DNA of 64,000 nucleotides from Rikenellaceae bacterium (lineage in GTDB: Bacteria > Bacteroidota > Bacteroidia > Bacteroidales > Rikenellaceae). Each line of letters opens with the position of its first letter. Position 1 is the stretch's first letter. This document shows positions 9,643 through 17,239 of this stretch, in pieces. Position numbers and translations under genes: made by a program. The DNA lies in assembly GCA_015060015.1 (NCBI GenBank), contig SUZG01000005.1, positions 1 through 64,000 of the forward strand, in the 5' to 3' direction. The notes under the pieces were generated by a model, which was not told the origin of the DNA, ran no database searches, and worked only from the letters and a program-made list of their open reading frames with translations.

Positions 9643-10362
9643 TCAAAGATTCATCGTCAGCGACTTGGTCTTCTTCGTTTTAAGGTCTTCATACACAATA
9701 TCGACCTGACCACCGCGGTAGCTGCCCTCCTCGTTGGCACGCTTTTCATACAGGAGAGGATATTCGTCATAGATATCAAAGACCGTTCTATATTCATCGT
9801 TTTCGCCTATATGGCCCTCGCCTCTCACTTCCAGCGTAACAGACTCTTCACCAATCAGATACTCAATATTGGTCGATACAGAGCAAGCATCATTGCTGTA
9901 ATAGTAGCGATATGGCAACCTGTTGTAATTAAATCTGAAACAATCCTCCTCGCCCTCGCTTCCGCTGATTGATGCCAGAATGTTAGTATTGGCCGTTCCA
10001 TTCACCTTCACCAGCTGCCACACACCACCTTCGGCGAGAGATTTGCCATCGGTCCGCAGTTCATACTGGTCATAGTAGTTAGTTCCTATCAGGAATATAA
10101 CCTTGCCCTCATCGACAAAGATATTTGCATCCTTGAAGTATAGCTCCTTTATGAACTCGGCCTCCGTCTGCCTCTCGGCAAAGAGAGCCTCGGCATAAAT
10201 CGCAAATTGAGGATACATAGTCACGGGCGAGAGAGTATAGACAACCTGTTCAGCAAGCATTCTGCTGCTATAATCCCTATCAGACTTCTCGCTTCCATCA
10301 CCCACTACACACGAGCTGAGTCCGAGCAAGGCGATACATATTATAATAATATACTTTTTCAT
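9643..10362 (-). CDS. Unrecognised lipoprotein
   Basis: A 239-residue protein that I do not recognise. It begins with a lipoprotein signal peptide whose lipobox is LSSC (Cys17), so it should be lipid-anchored. The rest is rich in Tyr, Glu and Asp with alternating hydrophobic residues, which suggests a beta-sheet fold, and there is no known motif. It starts 9 bp after the stop of the barrel-like gene at 10372, so the two are co-transcribed and may work together at the outer membrane. It ends before a strong terminator. Confidence 0.75.
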   Translation of the reverse strand: MKKYIIIICIALLGLSSCVVGDGSEKSDRDYSSRMLAEQVVYTLSPVTMYPQFAIYAEALFAERQTEAEFIKELYFKDANIFVDEGKVIFLIGTNYYDQYELRTDGKSLAEGGVWQLVKVNGTANTNILASISGSEGEEDCFRFNYNRLPYRYYYSNDACSVSTNIEYLIGEESVTLEVRGEGHIGENDEYRTVFDIYDEYPLLYEKRANEEGSYRGGQVDIVYEDLKTKKTKSLTMNL

Positions 10363-10371
10363 AGCAGCCTC

Positions 10372-11067
10372 CTATTTTTTACCTTTTTTTGATGAATCAA
10401 AACGATAACCGAGGCCCACACGGCCCCAGCCGCCAATGCCGGTACCAATCTCTGCAAAGCCGAACAGCTTGCGGCCAAACGAGCAGCCGAACAACGTAGC
10501 ATCGGCCCAGAGAAACGACGCTCCGCTACCAACAACCACGCCCAACGACAGAGAGGAGTAGAGCTGCACATTATCCCTATACATATAGACAAAACGCACC
10601 GTAGGCATCACTCCGACCATAAATTCGTTGAGTTGCTCGATTTTTCTGTCGGTAAGGTTATCTCGGCGAGATTGTGTAACGGCACCGAACCACACTGTGC
10701 CACCATACTGAAACCAGCGACGGGAGTGATAGGTATAGCTCAATGAATAGGTTCCGACAAATCGTCTGTCGGTAAGATAAGTCTCGGCATCCAGCATCTG
10801 CTCTCTGAAACTTGGGTCATAATCAACCCAATATTCATCATCCAGAAACATATCTGCAGCCATAGAGTATGTGCCGACGCCGACACGAAACTCGTGTTTG
10901 TCGATTCGCTTGGGACGCTGACGAATGATAGTCTCAATATTGTCATCATCCACGAGCCTCACTTCATCTGCCACTTCAACTTCTCCGAGCCCTTCATTCA
11001 CAATATTTTGTGCAGAAAGAGGCCCCGAGAGGAGCAGGAACAGCAGAAATAGTTTTAAGGTCTTCAT
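10372..11067 (-). CDS. Predicted small outer-membrane beta-barrel protein
   Basis: A 231-residue protein with a cleavable signal peptide (ending PLSAQ, about residue 20). After an acidic stretch it consists of alternating amphipathic strands with many aromatic residues, and it ends in GRVGLGYRF, which looks like a terminal barrel strand, plus a short Ser-Lys tail. This pattern fits a small outer-membrane barrel, but I cannot name a family. It precedes the lipoprotein gene by 9 bp and follows ridA by about 50 bp. Confidence 0.7.
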   Translation of the reverse strand: MKTLKLFLLFLLLSGPLSAQNIVNEGLGEVEVADEVRLVDDDNIETIIRQRPKRIDKHEFRVGVGTYSMAADMFLDDEYWVDYDPSFREQMLDAETYLTDRRFVGTYSLSYTYHSRRWFQYGGTVWFGAVTQSRRDNLTDRKIEQLNEFMVGVMPTVRFVYMYRDNVQLYSSLSLGVVVGSGASFLWADATLFGCSFGRKLFGFAEIGTGIGGWGRVGLGYRFDSSKKGKK

Positions 11068-11117
11068 AAAGTTTGTTAGGTATATTTTTCGTAATGCGAT
11101 TATAGAGAATAAGCACT

Positions 11118-11492
11118 CTATTTTACCGCGATAGCATCAATCTCAACCTTCGCACCCATAGGCAACTTGGCAACCTCGTAGCACATACGGGCGGGCATCT
11201 GCTCGGTAAAGAATGTAGCATAGACACCATTCATAGCGGCAAAATCGGCGATGTCATCAAGCAGAACGGTAGTCTTTACCACATCTGTCAGGGCGTAACC
11301 CGCCTCTTCAAGAATGTAACGGAGATTGGTAAGCGACTGACGGGTCTGCTCCTCGATGCTCTCGGGCATTTTACCCGTTGCACCATCAATAGGCAGCTGA
11401 CCTGAAACATAGATTGTACCGTTATTCTCAACGGCTTGTGAATATGGGCCTACGGCCTTGGGAGCCAGAGGCGAAGCAATAATCTTTTTCAT
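11118..11492 (-). CDS. ridA: RidA family 2-iminopropanoate deaminase
   Basis: A 124-residue RidA/YjgF protein, which hydrolyses reactive enamine/imine intermediates released by PLP enzymes. The family marks are AVGPYSQAV near the N-terminus, YVSGQLP, the RYILEEAG segment, and the C-terminal ARMCYEVAKLPMGAKVEIDAIA with the substrate-binding Arg. I chose the second Met (11492) because family members begin MKKII; starting at 11498 would add only two residues. A good promoter lies at 11562-11592 on the minus strand. Confidence 0.93.
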   Translation of the reverse strand: MKKIIASPLAPKAVGPYSQAVENNGTIYVSGQLPIDGATGKMPESIEEQTRQSLTNLRYILEEAGYALTDVVKTTVLLDDIADFAAMNGVYATFFTEQMPARMCYEVAKLPMGAKVEIDAIAVK

Positions 11493-11561
11493 ACGCATAG
11501 ATAATATTAATAAAAGTATATACTAATTAAGCAGCACACCTAACTGTGGTGGTCCATAGAA

Positions 11562-11592
11562 CAAATATAGCAAAAAAGCACGGAACTACAAA
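11562..11592 (-). promoter_or_regulatory. Promoter for ridA
   Basis: On the minus strand TATATTTG (11562-11569) matches the Bacteroidetes -7 consensus TAnnTTTG exactly. TTTG (11589-11592) sits 19 nt upstream as the -33 box. Confidence 0.75.
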
Positions 11593-11671
11593 AAAATCTT
11601 ATTCTGGTATCTTCCGACCAATAAATCGGCATCAGCACCAAATAAATAGTATGAAATCATAAAAAATACAT

Positions 11672-11679
11672 ATCTTTGT
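11672..11679 (+). promoter_or_regulatory. -7 box upstream of the META-domain gene
   Basis: TATCTTTG is an exact TAnnTTTG match, 70 nt before the start codon. A clear -33 TTTG is not seen. Confidence 0.6.
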
Positions 11680-11749
11680 GCCATACGGAAGAAAAGACGC
11701 TTCCATCACCTATTTTTTGAAAGAATATTTAACAAAACTGATTTGAGCT

Positions 11750-12172
11750 ATGAAAAAGATTATCATTATCTCGTTGTTGGTAGTGGCCGTAGTTGCCATT
11801 GTCTTTGCCTGCTGCCCCTGCCGCAAGGGTAAGAACAACGCAACACTCACCGAGGGTCAGTGGCACGTGGTGCGTATGATGAACCACGACCTGAAAATCA
11901 CCGCCGAGCAGTTCACATTCACATTCCTTGCCGACGGCGTATTTGCCGGCACAGGTGCCTGCAACCAGATTAACGCACAGTACAGCAAGGGCGAGAAGGG
12001 AGAGCTTACATTCAGCAACCTCGCATCAACAAAGATGATGTGCCCCGACATTGAGTTGGAGGAGACCTTCAACCAGATTCTTGAAGGCACAACGCACTAC
12101 GAGATCGATGGCGAGATGTTGATGCTCTTCTCTAACGGCGAGATGCAGGCCGTATTGAAGCAGGTGAAATAG
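11750..12172 (+). CDS. META domain-containing lipoprotein
   Basis: A 140-residue protein. An N-terminal hydrophobic segment is followed by FACCPC, which may act as a lipobox. The rest is one META domain (related to the HslJ heat-shock protein fold) with the typical GQWHVVRM, FTFLADGVFAGTGACNQINAQY and STKMMCPD segments. META proteins sit in the cell envelope; their biochemical role is poorly defined. It is a single-gene unit with its own -7 box and a terminator directly after it. Confidence 0.88.
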   Translation: MKKIIIISLLVVAVVAIVFACCPCRKGKNNATLTEGQWHVVRMMNHDLKITAEQFTFTFLADGVFAGTGACNQINAQYSKGEKGELTFSNLASTKMMCPDIELEETFNQILEGTTHYEIDGEMLMLFSNGEMQAVLKQVK

Positions 12173-12190
12173 ATATCTCTCGCAAAGCAG

Positions 12191-12225
12191 AAAAGAGGTT
12201 GCCCGATAACCGGACAACCTCTTTT
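12191..12225. terminator. Terminator between META gene and GH57 gene
   Basis: AGAGGTTG and CAACCTCT arms with an inner CCG/CGG pairing. The hairpin has an A-run on its left and a T-run on its right, so it can serve both convergent genes. Confidence 0.85.
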
Positions 12226-12265
12226 TCTTGGCTTTGGCTCAACACCTCTGCCCTATGTTTTGCAA

Positions 12266-13486
12266 TTATGCGGTTGCAACCTTCTTCTTGCTACCCTTCT
12301 TTGCGGCCAACGCCTTATCTACCTCAATCTCAAAGTCGGCCAACACGTTCATATAGTTGATGAACGCCTCGTAAGACGAGCCATAAGGGTTGAAGTATGA
12401 GTGAACATCGCCGTCAGAGAGCCACTTTGTTGCCATATAGTAGAAGTGGTCCGAAGTCTGCATAAAGTTCCATACATACTCGTAATCGGCACTCTTCAAC
12501 GCCTTAACCTTATCCTTCAAAGCGTAGAGCTTGCTGAATGCCTCATTCTGCAACTCGTTACCCAACCAAGCGGTAACATCTCTCTCCTCGTCAGCCCACG
12601 ACATAACGTGAGGACAGTGCAGAACGCCCACAGGCTGATAAGCCTTCGCTGCCTCGCTGACAGTAGCGAATGACATATCGCCGGCATCAAGGATAGCCTT
12701 TGGCAGAGCCTTCACGAAGTCGAAGATACCTGTTGTGGCCTTCTGGTGCTCACCAAATGTCTCATAGTCCATAAAGAGGTTGATAACCTCGCCGGCATCC
12801 TCCTTAACCCACGATGCGAACTTCTCGGCGGTCAAAGGATACTGATCCCAGCCCTTGTTTGAGAAGCGGAAAGCGATATCGTCAGAGAGCTTATAGTTAC
12901 GCAACAGTACACGCAAGCGGTTATCGATAGCGTTAGTATAGAGATAGTTAGGCGACTTCCAACCCATAACGTGCTTTGCACCCTCGGCCAGAATAGTCTT
13001 GAAACCCAGCTCCGATACCATCTCGCCGATAGCGTCAGAGTAGATCAACTCGGTGTTGCGGAAAGCAACGGGCTTCTTGCCAAACTCATCCTTAATCATC
13101 TTTGAGTGCAACTTAACCTGCTCTACGAAGTCCTCCTTCGATGAGAGGGCTGCCAAAGAGTGTGAATAAGTCTCTGCCAGGAACTCCACACAACCTGTCT
13201 CGGCCAAGGCACGGAATGAATCCAACACCTCGGGAGCATAGGCACGGAACTGCTCAACAGCCGAGCCTGTGATTGAGAATGAGCACTTGAAAGTTCCCTT
13301 ATTCTCCTTAATAAGCTTCAACAAGAGTGCATTCATCGGCAAATAGCACTGACGTGCAACCTTCTGCATAATGGCACGGTTGGTAAAGTCGTCCAGATAG
13401 TTATGGTCCTTACCGATGTTAAAGAATCGGTAGATTTTCAAACGCCAAGGCTGGTGCACTTGAAAATATAAACATACTGTCTTCAT
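12266..13486 (-). CDS. Glycoside hydrolase family 57 alpha-amylase-like enzyme
   Basis: A 406-residue GH57 enzyme acting on alpha-1,4-glucan. Conserved regions are HQPWR (residues 11-15), the ETYSHSL segment (about 105), FRNTELIYSD with the likely nucleophile Glu146, and FMDYETFGEH with the likely acid/base Asp240. No signal peptide is visible, so it should act in the cytoplasm on stored glucan. It ends in a short basic tail (AAKKGSKKK), echoing the much longer Lys-rich tail of the debranching enzyme in the same operon. It is the last gene of the glycogen operon, 17 bp after the GT4 gene. Confidence 0.92.
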   Translation of the reverse strand: MKTVCLYFQVHQPWRLKIYRFFNIGKDHNYLDDFTNRAIMQKVARQCYLPMNALLLKLIKENKGTFKCSFSITGSAVEQFRAYAPEVLDSFRALAETGCVEFLAETYSHSLAALSSKEDFVEQVKLHSKMIKDEFGKKPVAFRNTELIYSDAIGEMVSELGFKTILAEGAKHVMGWKSPNYLYTNAIDNRLRVLLRNYKLSDDIAFRFSNKGWDQYPLTAEKFASWVKEDAGEVINLFMDYETFGEHQKATTGIFDFVKALPKAILDAGDMSFATVSEAAKAYQPVGVLHCPHVMSWADEERDVTAWLGNELQNEAFSKLYALKDKVKALKSADYEYVWNFMQTSDHFYYMATKWLSDGDVHSYFNPYGSSYEAFINYMNVLADFEIEVDKALAAKKGSKKKVATA

Positions 13487-13503
13487 ATTATTGTATCTTT
13501 TTG

Positions 13504-14826
13504 TTATTTTTTATCACTCTCGTTAATAGCGTCCTGATATACATCCTTAATCTTGGCAGCGGCGTTGTTCCACTTCAAGCCGGTAACCTCCTCCAAGCCC
13601 TTCTCGGCGAACATCTTCGACAAGGCGGGATACTTCACAAAGCCATAGATAGCGTCAGCCATAGCATCAACATCCCAATAATCCACCTTCACGGCATAGT
13701 CCAGAACCTCGGCTACACCACTCTGCTTTGAGATGATTACAGGCACATTGGCACGCATAGCCTCTAACGGCGAGATACCGAAGGGCTCCGATACCGACGG
13801 CATAATATATACATCCGACAGCTGGAACATATTATGCACATCGTCGCCCTTCAGGAAGCCTGTAAAGTGGAAACGGTCGGCAATACCCAGACGGGCAACA
13901 CGGCGGATGACGTGGTTCATCATATCACCCGAACCGGCCATCACGAAACGCACATTAGGCACTCGCTTCAATACCTTGGCAGCAGCCTCAACGAAGTAGT
14001 CGGGACCCTTCTGGAAGGTGATACGGCCCAGGAATGTCACAATCTTATCCTCCACGCCACGTTCCGGAAGCTCGTTGTCCTTATCCACGAAACGTACTGC
14101 GTTATGCACCGTTACAACCTTCTCGGCAGGGATATTATACTTCTCGATAACGATGTTACGAGTAAGGTTTGACACAGCAATAACCCTATCGGCAGCAGCC
14201 ATACCGGCACGTTCTATCTCATAGACACGCGTATCGATATTGTCGCTTGACGAACGGTCAAACGATGTGGCGTGCATATGCACTACAAGAGGTTTTCCTG
14301 ACACTCGCTTCGCTGCGATACCCGCAAAGTAAGTGAGCCAGTCGTGGGCGTGGATAACATCAAACTGTCCCTCCAACTGACGTGCTACCTCGGCAGCAAC
14401 AACGGCATAGCGTGCAACCTCCTCCATAAGGTTAGCTCCATACTTGCCCGAGAATGTGTAACGCTGCGTCCAGCTATCGCCCTCACGCTCCCAGAACTTG
14501 CGTCCCGTGCGTTCGTACTCTTCGCGATAGGTGTCCCACTCCTCGGGAGAGATGTAGGGAACCATATTAGAGTCGATATGAATGAACGAAATCTTACGCA
14601 TAATATCGTCAGCACCCTCAATCGTAGAGTCGCAATAGCGTGCCTCTATATCGCTGGCATTGACAACCTTAACAAAACGTTCATCCTCATCGCCCGATGC
14701 ACGAGGCATCACAAAGATAACCTCCACATCATTTCGTGCAAGGCCTCTGGTCATACCGTAGCAAGCGGTACCCAAACCTCCGGCAATATGAGGGGGAAAC
14801 TCCCAGCCAAACATTAATACTCTCAT
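13504..14826 (-). CDS. GT4 glycosyltransferase (glycogen synthase-like)
   Basis: A 440-residue GT-B enzyme of family GT4. The N-terminal MFGWEFPPHIAGGLG loop binds the acceptor/nucleotide, IHAHDW is the conserved first-domain His motif, FLGRITFQKGP opens the second domain, and the E-x7-E pair is Glu347/Glu355 in SEPFGISPLE. Placement between a debranching enzyme and a GH57 amylase points to a role in alpha-glucan synthesis, but GT4 covers many sugars, so the acceptor is inferred. Gaps are 15 bp to the upstream gene and 17 bp to the downstream gene. Confidence 0.88.
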   Translation of the reverse strand: MRVLMFGWEFPPHIAGGLGTACYGMTRGLARNDVEVIFVMPRASGDEDERFVKVVNASDIEARYCDSTIEGADDIMRKISFIHIDSNMVPYISPEEWDTYREEYERTGRKFWEREGDSWTQRYTFSGKYGANLMEEVARYAVVAAEVARQLEGQFDVIHAHDWLTYFAGIAAKRVSGKPLVVHMHATSFDRSSSDNIDTRVYEIERAGMAAADRVIAVSNLTRNIVIEKYNIPAEKVVTVHNAVRFVDKDNELPERGVEDKIVTFLGRITFQKGPDYFVEAAAKVLKRVPNVRFVMAGSGDMMNHVIRRVARLGIADRFHFTGFLKGDDVHNMFQLSDVYIMPSVSEPFGISPLEAMRANVPVIISKQSGVAEVLDYAVKVDYWDVDAMADAIYGFVKYPALSKMFAEKGLEEVTGLKWNNAAAKIKDVYQDAINESDKK

Positions 14827-14841
14827 CCTATAATTGTTTTA

Positions 14842-17058
14842 TTATTTCTTCGTCTTTTTCTTCTCATCCTTTACAGGTGCAGTCTTGGCTGCACTCTTCT
14901 TCGCAGTGGCCTTTACGGCCTTCTTCGCGGCTACGGGATTCTCTGTCTTCTTCGCGGTAGCCTTAACTGCTTTCTGCTCGGTGGCGGGCTTTGCCTCCTT
15001 CTTCGCGGCTACGGGCTTCTCTGTCTTCTTCGCGGTAGCCTTAACTGCTTTCTGCTCGGTTGCGGGCTTTGCCTCCTTCTTAACTGCCGGCTTCTTTGCA
15101 CTCTTGGCAGGTTTCTCAGCCTTTACGCCTTTCATAGCATCAATCTGCATCTTGATATGCAGCAGAGCTCCGACACTTGTAGCCTGCGACAAGCAACCGC
15201 GTGCTCGGAATGGAGGATCACCCTCAAAACATTCACTCACCGAACCGATACAAGCGGTCTGAATCTCCTCATTAAAGCCTGCAAGAATCTCCTCGGCATC
15301 AGAGAGAAAACGACTGCCTGCAATAGCGAAACAACTCTTCACGTAGAGCATCAACGGCCAAATCCAGATTGAGCCGTTACGAGAGGCCAAATCCTGTGAA
15401 CGCTGGTCATCGGCATAGGAAGGCTCATAGTGAGCATTGCGAGGCGAGAGAGAACGCAGACCACGAGGTGTCATCAAGTGCTGACGAACAACACTCAACA
15501 CATCCATAATCTGACCCTCGTCAAGCATCGTATAATCCAATGCACAAGCAACAATCATATTTGAACGGCGGAAGTCATTGACCTCATAATCATTTACATA
15601 GTCGGCAAGGTAACCCTCCTCCGACAACCAGAACTTCGCAAGGAACGACTCCTTGGTCTTGGCAGGTATATCGGCCCACTTCTCCACGAACTCCTTATCC
15701 TTCATCTTGCGGGCCAACTCCAATGTATAAGATACGGCGTTGTACCACAAAGCCTCAATCTCTACGGCATAACCGGCACGCTGTGCGACAGGCTTACCAT
15801 CCACCTGCGTATTCATCCAGGTAAGAGCCTCATTGTCGGCAGCTGCCCATACAAGTCCGTTATCGTGCAAAACAACCTTACCGCCAAAACCGCGACGATA
15901 AGCCTCCAAAATAGATTTCATGGCCTCGCCATAGCGTTCCCACAACTTCTTGGCAGTGATATGCTTCTCCAGATGCTGCAAGGTCCAGAAGAACCACAAC
16001 GGAGCATCAGCTGCAACCTGTGCCGAAGCCGAGCCAGCGAAGTCGCCATTGTGCATCTCGGAAACCATCGTATCAAGCACATCGAGGCAATCCTCCTTAT
16101 AACCCTGCTCCAAAACAATACCGGGCAGAGAGATAAGCGTATCGCGACCAACTGATCCATACCAGGGATAGCCGGCAATCATCTCTGTACGGCCACCCGG
16201 ACGACGCACTACAAACTGGCGTGCAGAGTGGTGCAGACAGCTGATGAAATCAATCTTATGCGTACGGCGAGCCAGCGATGCCTCATACATCTCGGTAATG
16301 GCATCGGCAGAGGCAACCTCCTCGGTAGCTGCCGAGAAGATGATGCTTTCGCCCTTCTTGATTGACATCTCGAAGTAACCCGTAGTGAGCAAATCCTCGT
16401 AGCCATCGTAGCCACGCTTAATCTCCTCGGGGTACTCAAAGCCGTAATACCAATCGGGAGCAGCAACGAACTCCGCATCCTTCTTGTTGGTCTGCAAGTG
16501 CAACCAGGGATAACCCTCATAGAGCTTGCACTTCACACCACCCGTGATTGGGTATGAACGGCCATTAGCCTCGACATTAGCCTTCGACAAAGAGTGCTTG
16601 TTACGGAAGGCGAAGAATGGGCGAAGACGCAACGTAGTGTCAGAGTGAGCATCTACCAGAGTATAGCGGATCATAAGCTGTGTACGCTTGTGAATCCACA
16701 ACAACTCCTTACGCAGGATAACACCTCCTACACGATAGGTAATCGTAGGTGTAGGCGTATATTCAAAATCGGTAATATACTTATGGCCTCGTGGCTCATA
16801 CACGCCCTTATAGCGGTGAAGTGCCAAATTGAACGACTGGTCGTGCTGGATGATAGTCTCGTCAAGCGATGAGAGCAGCACATAAGCCTCATCACTCTGG
16901 TCTATCGGAGCAACCATAAGTCCGTGGTATTTGCGAGTGTTACAGCATACAATCGTAGTACTCATATAGCCGCCCTTACGGTCGGTTGCGAGCATCTCAC
17001 GCTGAAGCGAATACTCCAAATTACCCAACTCATTCTTGTCAAATGTTAATGCCGACAT
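14842..17058 (-). CDS. Amylo-alpha-1,6-glucosidase (glycogen debranching enzyme) with Lys/Ala-rich tail
   Basis: A 738-residue enzyme. The N-terminal domain (about 1-240) is the bacterial/archaeal debranching-enzyme N domain, seen in ATDRKGGY and NTRKYHGL. Residues 290-640 form the (alpha/alpha)6 GDE_C domain with AGYPWYGSVGRDTLISLPG and SIWIWPL. It would remove alpha-1,6 branch points from glycogen. The last roughly 92 residues (from Ala647) are almost only Lys, Ala, Pro, Thr, Val and Glu, and hold two near-identical 26-residue repeats encoded by a 78-bp tandem duplication. This resembles histone H1 C-termini and is not part of the catalytic fold. The gap to the synthase-phosphorylase gene is 181 bp. 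Confidence 0.93.
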   Translation of the reverse strand: MSALTFDKNELGNLEYSLQREMLATDRKGGYMSTTIVCCNTRKYHGLMVAPIDQSDEAYVLLSSLDETIIQHDQSFNLALHRYKGVYEPRGHKYITDFEYTPTPTITYRVGGVILRKELLWIHKRTQLMIRYTLVDAHSDTTLRLRPFFAFRNKHSLSKANVEANGRSYPITGGVKCKLYEGYPWLHLQTNKKDAEFVAAPDWYYGFEYPEEIKRGYDGYEDLLTTGYFEMSIKKGESIIFSAATEEVASADAITEMYEASLARRTHKIDFISCLHHSARQFVVRRPGGRTEMIAGYPWYGSVGRDTLISLPGIVLEQGYKEDCLDVLDTMVSEMHNGDFAGSASAQVAADAPLWFFWTLQHLEKHITAKKLWERYGEAMKSILEAYRRGFGGKVVLHDNGLVWAAADNEALTWMNTQVDGKPVAQRAGYAVEIEALWYNAVSYTLELARKMKDKEFVEKWADIPAKTKESFLAKFWLSEEGYLADYVNDYEVNDFRRSNMIVACALDYTMLDEGQIMDVLSVVRQHLMTPRGLRSLSPRNAHYEPSYADDQRSQDLASRNGSIWIWPLMLYVKSCFAIAGSRFLSDAEEILAGFNEEIQTACIGSVSECFEGDPPFRARGCLSQATSVGALLHIKMQIDAMKGVKAEKPAKSAKKPAVKKEAKPATEQKAVKATAKKTEKPVAAKKEAKPATEQKAVKATAKKTENPVAAKKAVKATAKKSAAKTAPVKDEKKKTKK
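14921..15076 (-). repeat. 78-bp tandem repeat (two copies) encoding the basic tail
   Basis: Two successive 78-bp units (14921-14998 and 14999-15076) differ at only a few positions. They encode 26-residue KAVKATAKK-type repeats at the end of the debranching enzyme. Being in frame, loss or gain of a unit would change tail length without a frameshift. Confidence 0.9.
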
Positions 17059-17190
17059 ATTTAAGTTTTTGAAAAATTATTTATTTTCAGTAAAGTTAGT
17101 AAAATTTTCACAAATTGTATCGTGATTTTTATATTTTTTATCCTTTTCGGATATTTATTTCACAAAGCAGGCTTTTTTGTCCATCTTGTC

Positions 17191-17209
17191 GGGCGGAATA
17201 ACTCCGCCC
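17191..17209 (-). other. Strong intercistronic hairpin in the glycogen operon
   Basis: GGGCGGA and TCCGCCC pair perfectly around a 5-nt loop, and the stem extends with CTTG/CAAG across one bulge. It lies between the stop of the synthase-phosphorylase gene and the start of the debranching gene. No T-run follows on the minus strand, so it looks like an mRNA stability or processing element rather than a full terminator. Confidence 0.5.
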
Positions 17210-17239
17210 GCAAGAAGCGACAACTTTTCTAATCTCGAT

